64,000 nucleotides of DNA from Propioniciclava sinopodophylli (GCF_004324755.1 NZ_SDMQ01000006.1:1-64000); one strand, 5' to 3'. Counted from the first letter of the stretch, positions 42,504 to 51,462 are shown. Notes: generated from the sequence alone by a model not told the origin. Made by a program: numbers and translations.

Positions 42504-42983
42504 TCAGTCGCAGTTCCCGCAAGCGCCCGTGGTCGTGAGCTGCAGGAAGCAGCGCGGACAGAACTTGGGTTCTGGGGTGCTACGGGTCGGCGTCCGCGGG
42601 GTGGTGGCTCGGGGCGACTGCGACCGCGACGTCGGCGTTCGGGGTGCGGAGGCGGACGCGCCCAGCGTCGACAGGGCGATCCCGAGCCACTCGGGGTCGC
42701 ATTCGTGGTTCGCCCACGGGCCCTCGAACACGACGTAGCCCGGGGCGATGACCATGACGAGGCGGTCCTGGGCATCGAAGCAGCGGATGTAGCGGTCGTC
42801 GGCGGTTCGGGAGAAGCGGGCGACGCCGGTGCGCTGGAGGTGGCGGTCGAGGATGTCGGTGTCGTTGCCTGACCAACGGCGGTTCCAGCCGTGCACCTCG
42901 CTGCGGGCCATCGTGCGGCGCCCGGGTGCGGCCACCGCCGCCCGTAGGTGTTCCAGTTCGCTGTCGCTTGGTCGTGTGGCCAT
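42504..42983 (-). CDS. Hypothetical protein with C-terminal zinc ribbon
   Basis: A 159-residue protein. The N-terminal 100 residues (SDSELEHLRAAVAAPGRRT, then RYIRCFDAQDRLVMVIAPGY) look like a globular domain I cannot name. A Ser/Thr/Pro-rich linker leads to FCPRCFLQLTTTGACGNCD, two CxxC pairs fit for one zinc ion. It could be a regulatory or nucleic-acid-binding protein. ATG at 42983 lacks a strong ribosome site. Confidence 0.65.
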   Translation of the reverse strand: MATRPSDSELEHLRAAVAAPGRRTMARSEVHGWNRRWSGNDTDILDRHLQRTGVARFSRTADDRYIRCFDAQDRLVMVIAPGYVVFEGPWANHECDPEWLGIALSTLGASASAPRTPTSRSQSPRATTPRTPTRSTPEPKFCPRCFLQLTTTGACGNCD

Positions 42984-43037
42984 GGGGTCAGGCTAGTTGC
43001 CCGGGCACGGCGGCCCAGAGCCAACCCGGACGCTGCG

Positions 43038-43604
43038 TCAGAAGTCGATGCCGCGCCGGGCACGCACACCTGTTTGGTAGGCGTGCTTGACGTTGCGCAT
43101 CTCGGTGACCGTGTCGGCCAGGTCGACCAACTCCGCGGGGGCGTTGCGGCCGGTGCAGATGACGTTGGTGGTGGCGAACCGCGAGCGCAGGGCCTCGATG
43201 ACCGCGGCGGTGTCCACCCAGCCGTAGTTCATGGGGTAGGTCACCTCGTCGAGGATCACGAGCCGGTACTCCCCAGAGGCCAACACCTGCGATGCGATCC
43301 GCCAGGCCTCGCGCGCGATGCCGGCCGAGCGGTCCAGGTCGTCGCTCTCCCAGGTGAACCCGTCGCCGTGGGTGAGCCAGGTGACGCCGAGCCGGCGGGC
43401 GACCTCGGCCTCGCCGACGCGCCACTGGCCCGACTTCATGAACTGCACCACGCACACCGGCCACCCGCGGGCGACCGAGCGCATCAGCGTGCCGAAGGCC
43501 GCGGTCGACTTGCCCTTGCCGTCGCCGGTGTTGACGATCAGCAGCGAGTCGACGTTGCGGCGCTCGCGCGGCGGATGGTGGACGGGCAGGGCATCGGAGC
43601 TCAT
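43038..43604 (-). CDS. cobO: Cob(I)yrinic acid a,c-diamide adenosyltransferase
   Basis: Transfers the 5'-deoxyadenosyl group of ATP to corrinoid cobalt. The 188 residues match CobO/BtuR: P-loop LLIVNTGDGKGKSTAAFGTL near residue 22, CVVQFMKSGQWRVGE, and LVILDEVTYPMNYGWVD with NVICTGRNAPAELVDLADTV. It is the last gene of the riboswitch-controlled btuF-btuC-btuD-cobO operon, with a four-base overlap. Imported corrinoids would be adenosylated here before CobU. Confidence 0.93.
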   Translation of the reverse strand: MSSDALPVHHPPRERRNVDSLLIVNTGDGKGKSTAAFGTLMRSVARGWPVCVVQFMKSGQWRVGEAEVARRLGVTWLTHGDGFTWESDDLDRSAGIAREAWRIASQVLASGEYRLVILDEVTYPMNYGWVDTAAVIEALRSRFATTNVICTGRNAPAELVDLADTVTEMRNVKHAYQTGVRARRGIDF

Positions 43605-44461
43605 CGGGTTCCTCCAAGCTGGTCGGGTCGATGTGCGGCACGCGGGTGCGGGGGTTGCGTCGCACGGATCGGGACGACCGCGGGCCCTGCCGGCCGGTCG
43701 AGCACCTCGACGCGCGCACCGTAGGTGGCGCCCAGACGGGCCGCGCTCAACACGTCGGCGGGCGGGCCGTCGTGCACCACGCGGCCCTGGTCGAGCAGCA
43801 CCATCCGGTCGGCGTACTGCGCGGCGAGGGTGAGGTCGTGCATGGCGGCCAGCACGGTCAGGCCGCGTTCGGCGCGCAGTTCGTCGACGAGGTCGAGCAC
43901 GGTCTGCTGGTGGCCGATGTCGAGGGCGCTGGTCGGTTCGTCGAGCAGCAGCAGGCGGGGTTGCTGGCACAGGGCGCGCGCCAGGATGCACCGTTGCAGT
44001 TCACCGCCCGAGAGTTGGTCGGCCGGTCGGTCGGCGAACCCGGCCAGACCCAGGCGGGCGATCTCGTGGTCGACGGCGTCCCGGTCGGCGGCCGACTCGG
44101 TGGCGAACCGGCCGAGGTAGGGTGTCCGGCCCAGGGCGATGAGGTGGCGCGCCGACATGCCGGGCGGGACCACGGGGCGCTGCGGCATGAGCGCCACCAC
44201 CCGGGCCAGGGCGCGGCGGCCCAGGGCCATCGGGTGGTGGCCGTCGACGCGCAGCTCGCCCGTGGCGGGCAGAAGCCCGGCGACCGCGTGCAGGAGGGAG
44301 GTCTTGCCGGCGCCGTTGGGTCCGACCAGCGCCACCCACTCGCCGGTGCGGACGGTCATGGTGAGGTCGCTGACCACGGCGTTGTCGCCCCGGTGGACCC
44401 CGACCCCACGGCAGCTCAGCACGTCGGCGCTCGTGGGGTTGGTCGTGCTCGCGGGGGTCAT
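43601..44461 (-). CDS. btuD: ABC transporter ATPase, BtuD/FecE type
   Basis: A 286-residue ATP-binding subunit. Walker A is ALVGPNGAGKTSLLHAVAG, the signature is DQLSGGELQRCILARALC, and Walker B LLLLDEPTSALDIGHQQT; the H-loop is in LAAMHDLTLAAQYAD. It powers corrinoid import with the adjacent permease and binding protein. The cobalamin riboswitch upstream and cobO downstream support B12 rather than iron-siderophore uptake, though the families are close. Confidence 0.87.
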   Translation of the reverse strand: MTPASTTNPTSADVLSCRGVGVHRGDNAVVSDLTMTVRTGEWVALVGPNGAGKTSLLHAVAGLLPATGELRVDGHHPMALGRRALARVVALMPQRPVVPPGMSARHLIALGRTPYLGRFATESAADRDAVDHEIARLGLAGFADRPADQLSGGELQRCILARALCQQPRLLLLDEPTSALDIGHQQTVLDLVDELRAERGLTVLAAMHDLTLAAQYADRMVLLDQGRVVHDGPPADVLSAARLGATYGARVEVLDRPAGPAVVPIRATQPPHPRAAHRPDQLGGTR

Positions 44462-45555
44462 GCAGCCACCTTGTTGCGGCGCAGCACGACGAGGAAGAAA
44501 GGCGCGCCCACCAGCGCGGTCACCACGCCGATCGGGAGTTCGGCGGGCGCGACGGCTGAGCGGGCCACCACGTCGGCCAGCACCAGGAACGCCGCGCCGA
44601 AGGTCATCGACAGCGGCAGCAGCAGCCGGTGCGAGGCCCCGAACACGATGCGCACCGCATGGGGGACGATGATGCCGACGAACCCGATGAGCCCGCTCAC
44701 GGCCACGACCGACGTCGTGCCGAGCGTCGCGATGAGCACCAAGGTGAGCCGCACGCGGGCCACGTCGACGCCCAGGCTGGCGGCCTCGACGTCGCCGACG
44801 GCCAGCACGTCAAGGGTGCGGCGGTGCAGCAACAACAGGGCCCAGCTGAGGGCGACCGGAGGCAGGACCATGACCACGTCGGTCCAGCCGTTGGTGCTCA
44901 GGCGGCCGAGCATCCAGGAGTAGACCGCCAGCAGCGAGTCGTCAAAGCGCTGCTGCACGAAGTTCTGGACGGCGCTGAAGAACGCGGCCACCGCGACGCC
45001 GGCCAGCACGATCACGGCTGAGGTGCGTCCTCCGCCGACGGTGTTGCCCAGCGCGTAGGTGGCCGCCACGGCGAGCAGCCCACCGCCGAAGGCGAGCAGC
45101 GGCACGACGAACGGCAAGCCGGCCCCACCCTGCACGATCGCCAAGGTTGCCCCGAGCCCGGCACCCGCGGAGACGCCCAGCAGGTAGGGATCGGCCAAGG
45201 GGTTGCGGAACACGCCTTGGTAGGCCGCGCCCGACACAGCCAGGCTCGCCCCCACCAGCGCGCCGAGCACGACGCGCGGCAACCGGATCTGCCACAGGAT
45301 CGCCTGCTGCTGGGCCGTCAGGCCCGAGTCGACGTGGACACCGGGCAGGGCCCCGACGAGTTCGAGCAGCACGCTGCGTGCGGTCAGGCCCGCGGGGCCC
45401 ACGAGGGCGCCCAGGAGCAGGGCGCCGGCCAGCACGATCGAGGCCAGGACCCACCGGCTGGGCCGCACCCACCGCCACCGGGACCAGGCCCGGATGGCGG
45501 TGGGGACGGTGACCCCGGGGTGGTCGGTGGATTCGACCGTGCGCGAGGTGGTCAT
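44458..45555 (-). CDS. btuC: ABC transporter permease, BtuC/FecCD type
   Basis: A 365-residue permease with about ten helices. Landmarks are LWQIRLPRVVLGALVGASLA, AYQGVFRNPLADPYLLGVSA (the FecCD signature) and GFVGIIVPHAVRIVFGASHR near the end. It overlaps btuF and btuD by four bases each. ATG at 45555 matches family starts. It forms the channel of the corrinoid importer. Confidence 0.9.
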   Translation of the reverse strand: MTTSRTVESTDHPGVTVPTAIRAWSRWRWVRPSRWVLASIVLAGALLLGALVGPAGLTARSVLLELVGALPGVHVDSGLTAQQQAILWQIRLPRVVLGALVGASLAVSGAAYQGVFRNPLADPYLLGVSAGAGLGATLAIVQGGAGLPFVVPLLAFGGGLLAVAATYALGNTVGGGRTSAVIVLAGVAVAAFFSAVQNFVQQRFDDSLLAVYSWMLGRLSTNGWTDVVMVLPPVALSWALLLLHRRTLDVLAVGDVEAASLGVDVARVRLTLVLIATLGTTSVVAVSGLIGFVGIIVPHAVRIVFGASHRLLLPLSMTFGAAFLVLADVVARSAVAPAELPIGVVTALVGAPFFLVVLRRNKVAA

Positions 45556-46544
45556 GCCTTGGCGAGCTCCAGCGTGGAGACGACCTCGCCCAGGTTCTCG
45601 ACGAAGTCGGCCACGCGCGGACCCCACCGGCTGGCGATGTCCTCATCGAGCACGATGACCTGCTTCTGCTCGACGGCACGGATGCCCGCCCAACCCGGGC
45701 GCTGCGCGACGAGCTCGGGCGTGACGCTGCAGCACTGGCTGTCGGCCAGCAGGATGAGGTCGGGGTTGGCGCTGACGACGTACTCCTCCGACAGCTGCGG
45801 GTAGTCGTCGCCGGCCGCGGCGGTGGCGTCGGCGATGCTGGTGAGTCCGTACAGGGAGTACACGGCCCCGATGAACGTGTTGCCCGTCACCGTGTAGAGG
45901 GCCGGGTCGAGCTCGTGGAAGTAGGTCACGCCCGACAGGTTCGGGGCCTTGGCGACCGCGGCGTCGATCCGTTGCTTCATGCTGCTGATGAGCGTCGCCG
46001 CCTCGGACGTGTGCCCGGTCGCGGCACCGATGCGCTCGATCTGGCCGTAGGCCTCCTCGAACGTCTTCGCGCTGGGCACCACGAGGGTGGGCACGGAGGC
46101 CTTTGCGAGGCTGGCGACGAGGTCGGCGTCCTTGCTGGCGGTGACGACCAGGTCGGGGGACTGAGCGAGGATCGCCTCGACGTTCGGCTTGAAGCCAGAC
46201 AGGTCGGTGCGCGGCGCCTCGGCCGGGTAGTCGGACTGGTCGTCGACGGCCTTGACCTGCGGGCCCGCGCCGATCGCGAAGAGGGTCTCGGTGGCGGTGG
46301 GGCTGAGGGAGACGATCGCTTCGGGCAACTTGTCGATCGTCACCTTCGTGGTGCTGTCGGCGGCACCGCTGGTCACCTCGACGGGGAAGGCCGCGGCGCT
46401 CACGGCCGGGGTCGTAGCGGCGGTGTTGGCCGGGGTGCCCGCGGGGGCCGGCGCCGACATGGGGGTGCAGCCGGCGAGGGCGAGCAAGAGCGCGACGGCG
46501 CCCAGCCAGACCCTGCGCGACAGGGGTGCGGATGAGTGGTGCAT
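45552..46544 (-). CDS. btuF: Corrinoid-binding lipoprotein, BtuF type
   Basis: A 330-residue solute-binding lipoprotein. The signal WLGAVALLLALAGCTPMSAP ends in a lipobox (LAGC). After a Thr/Ala-rich linker, the TroA/BtuF fold begins ITIDKLPEAIVSLSPTATET-like, with LFAIGAGPQVKAVDDQSDYP and LAQSPDLVVTASKDADLVAS. GGAGGATCACCC precedes the ATG at 46544. The cobalamin riboswitch in its leader identifies the ligand class. Confidence 0.88.
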   Translation of the reverse strand: MHHSSAPLSRRVWLGAVALLLALAGCTPMSAPAPAGTPANTAATTPAVSAAAFPVEVTSGAADSTTKVTIDKLPEAIVSLSPTATETLFAIGAGPQVKAVDDQSDYPAEAPRTDLSGFKPNVEAILAQSPDLVVTASKDADLVASLAKASVPTLVVPSAKTFEEAYGQIERIGAATGHTSEAATLISSMKQRIDAAVAKAPNLSGVTYFHELDPALYTVTGNTFIGAVYSLYGLTSIADATAAAGDDYPQLSEEYVVSANPDLILLADSQCCSVTPELVAQRPGWAGIRAVEQKQVIVLDEDIASRWGPRVADFVENLGEVVSTLELAKA

Positions 46545-46589
46545 GGGTGATCCTCCGTATTCGGTGCGGAGGACGAAGTCGTCGGCCGC

Positions 46590-46775
46590 AACGGGCGGAG
46601 GCCCTGCTGCACGAACTGTCCCTTCGTCCGAGGACAAGTTGCGTGGTCGTGGCGGAGGTGACCTGGCTCGACCGACTCGGTGGTCGGTTCCACAGTTGCG
46701 GTACAGCGCCGGGTTCTCACCGGACTTCACTGCCCTCCACGACACCCCCACGGCGTGGGAGCTTGGCCGACTCTA
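46590..46775 (-). promoter_or_regulatory. Cobalamin riboswitch upstream of btuF
   Basis: Minus-strand core elements in order: GGGCAGTGAAGTCCGGTGAG, AACCCGGCGCTGTACCGCAA, then CTGTGGAACC and the B12-box-like GAGCCAGGTCACCTCCGCC (about 46651-46669). They follow the class I cobalamin riboswitch order. A downstream stem and the Shine-Dalgarno GGAGGATC at the gene start suggest translational control. The remaining 155 bases to the MATE gene show no feature. Confidence 0.85.
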
Positions 46776-46929
46776 CTCCACAGTGCGGGGGTGCGCCGAT
46801 TGCGTCCCGCGGCTTGCGTCCCGTCGGTTGCGCGTCCCGATGCGCCGACAGGACACAACCGGGATCATCCTCAAGATCGAGACCGGACCCGGGTTCGAGG
46901 CGCTGCCGCAGACGCTGCTCGAAGCGGCC

Positions 46930-48324
46930 TCACCCCCGGCAGCTCGCAACCGGCTCCAACACCCCGGTCGCCTCGGCCTCGGCCAGCGCACGCTCGGCCA
47001 GCACCAACCGGCGCCGTTGCAGGAACCACGCCGCCGCGAGCGGGACCAACGCGCCCACCCAGGCCAAGGGCGCTGCCAACGTCACGCCCAAGAATCCCAA
47101 TGGCGCGACCAACATCAGCCCGACAGCAGCGCGGGCCAGCAACTCCATCACGCCCGCGACGGTCGGTACCCAGGTCGAGCCCATGCCCTGCAGCGCACCG
47201 CGCCACACGAACAGCAGCGCCAGCACCCAGTACAGCGACCCGTTGATCACCAGGTACTCATGGGCCATCGCGACCACGCGATGCTCGCCCGGGCCGACGA
47301 ACAGCCCGGCCAAGTCAGTCCCGAACAGCAGGATCGCCAAGCTCAGCACCAGCGACAACCCCATCGCCATCAACGCGGTCTGCCGCACGCCGTAGCGGAT
47401 CCGCCACCACTGGCCGGCGCCCCGGTTCTGGGCCACGTAGGTGCTGATCGCCACGCCCACCGACGCGAGCGGGATCACGGCAACCTGGTCGACCCGCAGC
47501 GCAGCGGTGAAGGCGGCCACGGCGTCCGTGCCGAGGGAGTTGATGCCGTACTGCAGCACGGCCGCGCCGATGGCGATCACCGACATCTGGAAGCCCATGC
47601 TGAGGCCCAGGCGCGCAGCTTCGCCGAGTTCAACCCTCCCGACTCGCCAGTCAGCCGCGCGCAGACGCAACTGGGGGATGCGGAACCCGATCAGCACCAG
47701 GCACAGCGCCACCGAGATGCCCTGGGCGGCCACGGTCGCCAGGGCGGCGCCGCCCACACCCCACCGGAATACCGCGATGAACAGCAGGACGAGCCCCACG
47801 TTGAGGACGCTGGCGATGATCAGGAAGACCAGGGGCGTCCGGGAGTCACCCAGGGCGCGAATCATCGAGCTGAGGAAGTTGAACCCCACCGTGACCACGC
47901 TGCCGGCGAAGAAGACAGACAAGAAGGTCTGGGCGTCCGGCATGAGTTCGGCGGGCGTGCCCAGCAGGCTGAGTAGGGCGTGCGAGCCGAGGGTGCCGAC
48001 CAGGGTGATCGCGAGCGCGATGAGCCCGGCCACGATCGCCCCGGCCGCGACGGCCCGGCGCGTGGCGCGCAGGTCCCCGCTGCCGAATGCGCGCGCGACG
48101 GGGATGCCCATGCCCGTCGACGCGCCCATCGCGAAGCCGAAGAGCAGGAACTGCAAGCTCCCGGACGCCCCGACCGCGGCCAGGGCGTCGACGCCGAGGA
48201 GGCGTCCGACGACGAGGGTGTCGGCGACGGCGTAGAGCTGCTGGAAGAGATTGCCCAACAACAAGGGCAGCGTGAACAGGATGATGAGCCGGACGGGTGG
48301 GCCAACGGTAAGGGACTTGGTCAT
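46930..48324 (-). CDS. MATE family efflux transporter
   Basis: A 464-residue membrane protein with twelve helices in two related halves: LIILFTLPLLLGNLFQQLYA at the start, VADTLVVGRLLGVDALAAVG, and in the second half SMGFQMSVIAIGAAVLQYGI. It exports drugs or metabolites in exchange for Na+ or H+. ATG at 48324 follows GGAAAG. A promoter candidate lies at 48409-48437. It is not part of the B12 operon since the riboswitch lies downstream of it. Confidence 0.9.
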   Translation of the reverse strand: MTKSLTVGPPVRLIILFTLPLLLGNLFQQLYAVADTLVVGRLLGVDALAAVGASGSLQFLLFGFAMGASTGMGIPVARAFGSGDLRATRRAVAAGAIVAGLIALAITLVGTLGSHALLSLLGTPAELMPDAQTFLSVFFAGSVVTVGFNFLSSMIRALGDSRTPLVFLIIASVLNVGLVLLFIAVFRWGVGGAALATVAAQGISVALCLVLIGFRIPQLRLRAADWRVGRVELGEAARLGLSMGFQMSVIAIGAAVLQYGINSLGTDAVAAFTAALRVDQVAVIPLASVGVAISTYVAQNRGAGQWWRIRYGVRQTALMAMGLSLVLSLAILLFGTDLAGLFVGPGEHRVVAMAHEYLVINGSLYWVLALLFVWRGALQGMGSTWVPTVAGVMELLARAAVGLMLVAPLGFLGVTLAAPLAWVGALVPLAAAWFLQRRRLVLAERALAEAEATGVLEPVASCRG

Positions 48325-48408
48325 GACAGCTTTCCGGGCAGCGAAGACAGGTCGGCTCCGCTGCCGGTGGATGGTGGTTGGTGTGGTGCGCACGTGGCGC
48401 GTTCACCG

Positions 48409-48437
48409 ACCCTACTCCTGTCACAGGCGATCGTTAA
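48409..48437 (-). promoter_or_regulatory. Promoter candidate of the MATE gene
   Basis: Minus-strand TTAACG (48437-48432) and TAGGGT (48414-48409) are 17 bases apart, with an 85-base leader to the start. The rest of 48325-48597 shows no gene. Confidence 0.4.
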
Positions 48438-48597
48438 CGCAGTTGGCAAGGTTGTCGCGTGTTGGTGCTGCGAACGTGCCCACCCGGACGCGGTGGGCAT
48501 GTGTCGACGGCGCTCGAAAACTGGGCGGTAACGGCGCTCGATCCCCACCCGGGACCACAGACCAGATGTCAACCCAACTCGCTGCTGACCCAGCCAG

Positions 48598-48699
48598 TCA
48601 CCGTCGAGGGTGGGTCTGCGTGTACCGCTTGCCGGAGTGGATTCCCGCCTCGTGGAACAGGGTCGCCACCGTGCACCAGAAGGTGTGGGGATGGCCCAC
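48598..48699 (-). pseudogene. Tyrosine recombinase (integrase) C-terminal remnant
   Basis: The minus-strand frame reads GHPHTFWCTVATLFHEAGIH and then SGKRYTQTHPRR before a stop at 48598. Phage-type integrases have PHTFR-x-TVATL-x-x-EAGI at this place, followed by a helix, LGH and TQ-x-Y. Here the HxxR Arg is altered (HTFWC), the LGH part is missing and only RYTQTHP remains. It lies 27 bases after the arsA stop, at the left edge of the arsenic genes. Confidence 0.45.
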
Positions 48700-48725
48700 A
48701 CGAACCCAGCCTTGGTGGCTCAACG

Positions 48726-50501
48726 CTACCGAGCGGCCAGGACCTCCTGCGGCCGGACCAGGTCCTCGAGGGCCGGGACGCCGATGGGCTCCCGCGACTG
48801 GAGGGGCACGACCGCGACCCTGGGGGCGATGGCGCGCACTCGGTTGAGGTGTTCGGCCTCGTTGTTGGCTCGACGGACGAGGAACGGCGAGGTGGGCGCG
48901 GCGGCGCTGAGCGAGTTGTTGACGACCCATGCCCAGGGGTGGATGTGGGCGCGCTCGAGGTCCTCGACGAGTTCCTCGGCCTCCAGGATGGGGGTGGTCT
49001 CGGGCAGGGTGACGATGATGATCCTGGTGTGCCCGGGATCCTGGAGGCGCATCAGGGGCGTGGTGTTCCGCGTCCGTTGGCTCTCGTCGAGGTGGCGCAT
49101 GATGTCGCGGTGGTAGGAGCCGGTGGCGTCCATGAGGAGCAGCGTGTGGCCGGTGGGTGCGGTGTCCATGACGACGAACTGCGTCCGGGCCTGGTTCACC
49201 GCACGACTGAACTCCTGGAAGACGGCGACCTCCTCGGTGCAGGGGCTCATCAGGTCCTCCAGCAGCGCGGCTCGGCCGGCGTCGTCCAGGTTCTTGCCCT
49301 TGGTGGCCATCACGCGGTCCCGGTAGGCCTGCGTGGCCTGTTCAGGGTCGATGGCGTCGACGGTGAGGTTGGCCACGCCGGCCTCGAGGGTGGCGCTCAG
49401 GTGGGCGGCGGGGTCAGTGGTCGTGAGGTGGACGCGGTGGCCCCGTTCGGCGAGTGCCACCGCGATGGCGGCCGCGATCGTGGTCTTGCCGACGCCGCCC
49501 TTTCCCATCGTCATCACCAGCCCGTGGCCTTGGGCCTCGAGGTCGTCGATCAGCGAGGACAGTCCGGCCGGAGCGTCCCCACCGACCAACAGTGCCTCCG
49601 GCGCCTCGCCGGCGGGGAGGTCGTCCGAGAACAGGTGCTCGAGGGCGGGCAGGCCGACCATGTTGGTCGGTTTGAGGGCGATCTCGTCCCTGGCCAGCCC
49701 GGTCAGGGTGGCGGGCAGGTTCGCGAGAACCTGTTGCTCGCGGTCGCGGATCGCTTGGTGGAGGGAGTCTCCCGCGGGGCTGGGGGGCAGGACGCCGTTG
49801 AGGACGAGGTGGGTCGGGCGGATGCCGAGTGCAGAGAGCTCGTCGTGGGTGCGGGCGACCTCCCTGAGGGTGCTGGCCTGGGCGCGGGCGACCAGCACCA
49901 ACCGGGTCGTGCCTGGATCGGTCAGGGCCTGCACGGCCGCGCGATACGTGGCACGGTTCTTCTCCAGCCCGCTCATCGGGCCCAGGCACGAGGCGTCGCC
50001 CTTGCCCTGGTCGAGGAAGCTCGTCCAGCTGCCGGGCAGTTGCAGCAGCCGGATGGTGTGCCCCGTGGGGGCCGTGTCGAAGATGACGTGGTCGAAGCCC
50101 GCGGTCTCGGTGGGGTCGGCGAGCAGCATGGTGAACTCGTTGAACGAGGCGATCTCGGTGGTGCAGGAGCCGGACAGCTGTTCGGTGATGGCCGCGATCT
50201 CGACGGGGGGCAGCAGCGGACGCACGGGCGCCAGGATCTGCTCCCGGTAGTCGGCGGCTGCCTGGGCGGGGTCGATCTCGATGGCGGACAGGCCGGGGAC
50301 CTGCGTGATGGCGGTGACCCGGTTGCCGATCGCTGTGCCGAAGACCTGCCCCACGTTGCTCGCGGGGTCGGTGCTGACCAGCAGCACGCGCTTCCCGCGC
50401 CGGGCCAGCACCACCGCGCTGGCGCACGCGATGCTGGTCTTGCCCACGCCCCCCTTGCCGGTGAAGAACAGGTGGCGGGGCGGGTTGTCGAGGAAGCGCA
50501 T
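48726..50501 (-). CDS. arsA: Arsenite efflux ATPase ArsA (two-domain)
   Basis: Soluble ATPase that energises arsenite extrusion. The 591-residue protein has two homologous halves, each with a P-loop (LFFTGKGGVGKTSIACASAV near residue 11, VMTMGKGGVGKTTIAAAIAV near residue 335) and a DTAPTGHT signature. Metal-site Cys lie in GSCTTEI and SPCTEEV. It pairs with Acr3 and takes arsenite from ArsD, whose gene is 30 bases upstream. Confidence 0.95.
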   Translation of the reverse strand: MRFLDNPPRHLFFTGKGGVGKTSIACASAVVLARRGKRVLLVSTDPASNVGQVFGTAIGNRVTAITQVPGLSAIEIDPAQAAADYREQILAPVRPLLPPVEIAAITEQLSGSCTTEIASFNEFTMLLADPTETAGFDHVIFDTAPTGHTIRLLQLPGSWTSFLDQGKGDASCLGPMSGLEKNRATYRAAVQALTDPGTTRLVLVARAQASTLREVARTHDELSALGIRPTHLVLNGVLPPSPAGDSLHQAIRDREQQVLANLPATLTGLARDEIALKPTNMVGLPALEHLFSDDLPAGEAPEALLVGGDAPAGLSSLIDDLEAQGHGLVMTMGKGGVGKTTIAAAIAVALAERGHRVHLTTTDPAAHLSATLEAGVANLTVDAIDPEQATQAYRDRVMATKGKNLDDAGRAALLEDLMSPCTEEVAVFQEFSRAVNQARTQFVVMDTAPTGHTLLLMDATGSYHRDIMRHLDESQRTRNTTPLMRLQDPGHTRIIIVTLPETTPILEAEELVEDLERAHIHPWAWVVNNSLSAAAPTSPFLVRRANNEAEHLNRVRAIAPRVAVVPLQSREPIGVPALEDLVRPQEVLAAR

Positions 50502-50531
50502 GGCCGGGTCTCCTTCTGGCTCGGTGGGGAA

Positions 50532-50903
50532 TCAGCAGCAGCCGGTGGAGCCGCCACAACCACCGGCGGTGGACAGGGGCAATTCGATGCGCAGTGCCGG
50601 TGTGACGCCCGCCCACTGCTGCAGCTCCTCGCGCGTGGGGTAGCGGCCGGTGAGCACGGTGATGTCGTCCACCACGGTCAGGGGCAGGCCGGCGGAGCCG
50701 ACGGTCTGGACGAAGGCCACCGCGATCGGGTTCGCCGCGAAGGCCGCCGGATCGGTCGCCAGGTTGGCCCGGGCGATGTCGACGCCCTCGCCTTTCACGG
50801 CGTTCAGGTCCGCGGTGAACCGGACCAGGCTCTCGTCGACGTCGGTGCCACACACACCGGTGTTGCAGCACAGTGCGGGTTCGAAGACGCGGATGACGGC
50901 CAT
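50532..50903 (-). CDS. arsD: Arsenic metallochaperone ArsD
   Basis: Delivers arsenite to ArsA. The 123-residue protein has the conserved Cys12-Cys13-Cys18 triad in FEPALCCNTGVCGTDVD and a second vicinal pair at the very end (GGCGGSTGCC). VQTVGSAGLPLTVVDD is the typical thioredoxin-like middle. It is the first gene after a palindromic operator, followed by arsA. Confidence 0.94.
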   Translation of the reverse strand: MAVIRVFEPALCCNTGVCGTDVDESLVRFTADLNAVKGEGVDIARANLATDPAAFAANPIAVAFVQTVGSAGLPLTVVDDITVLTGRYPTREELQQWAGVTPALRIELPLSTAGGCGGSTGCC

Positions 50904-50922
50904 GGCCCCTCCCAGTGACTAA

Positions 50923-50974
50923 TTGACGCTCATCGATATAGCCCTAGGGTAGCCCATATCGACGTGCGCCAATG
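50923..50974 (-). promoter_or_regulatory. ArsR-type operator before arsD
   Basis: ATTGACGCTCATCGATAT (50923-50940) and ATATCGACGTGCGCCAAT (50957-50974) form an 18-base inverted repeat with three mismatches and a 16-base centre containing CCCTAGGG. The half-site TCGATAT recurs in the arsR-acr3 region, supporting binding by the same repressor. Confidence 0.6.
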
Positions 50975-50998
50975 CGATCCCGGAGAAGTCGGCGTCGG

Positions 50999-51376
50999 TC
51001 AGCAGCAGCGAGGGCCCTCGGTGGATTCGCCGAGGAAGTCCCGCGCGACATCGAGGACGTTCCTCACCACGGTGTAGTGGGCCCAGCGCCCACGCTGCTC
51101 GCGCGTGACCAGCCCGGCCTCGGTGAGCTTCTTCAAGTGGTGGGAGAGGGTGGGCTGGCTGATACCCAGGGCGTCCGGGAGGTGGCAGGCGCAGGCCGTG
51201 CCGTCCGGGGAGGCGGCCAGGTGCGCCAGGAGCCGCACCCGGGTCGGGTCGGCCAGCGCCTTGAACGTGTCGGCGAGGCAACCGGCGCGCTCGGCGGGCA
51301 TCACGTCGGGGGCCGCCGTGGCACACGTCTCGGCCTCGATGACGAGATTGCTGAGGTCCAGTGCCGCGCGTGCCAT
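50999..51376 (-). CDS. arsR: ArsR family arsenite-responsive repressor
   Basis: A 125-residue winged-helix repressor. FKALADPTRVRLLAHLAASP is the family start, CACHLPDALGISQPTLSHHL gives the recognition helix with two Cys nearby, and YTVVRNVLDVARDFL ends the dimer helix; two more Cys close the chain (PRCC). It should release its operators when As(III) binds these thiols. It is divergent from acr3 and upstream of arsD. Confidence 0.93.
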   Translation of the reverse strand: MARAALDLSNLVIEAETCATAAPDVMPAERAGCLADTFKALADPTRVRLLAHLAASPDGTACACHLPDALGISQPTLSHHLKKLTEAGLVTREQRGRWAHYTVVRNVLDVARDFLGESTEGPRCC

Positions 51377-51382
51377 CCGGCC

Positions 51383-51449
51383 AGTGTAGCCGCCATATTG
51401 ACAGGTGTCGATGCAGTCGGGAAGGATGAGGATCGAACGTCGTCGATAT
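51383..51449. promoter_or_regulatory. Overlapping divergent arsR/acr3 promoters with operator half-sites
   Basis: For arsR (minus): TCGACA (51411-51406), 17 bases, TACACT (51388-51383). For acr3 (plus): TTGACA (51398-51403), 18 bases, AAGGAT (51422-51427). The half-sites TTGACA/TGTCGA at 51398-51411 and GTCGATAT at 51442-51449 recall the arsD operator. Confidence 0.6.
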
Positions 51450-51462
51450 GAGAGGTGCGATC

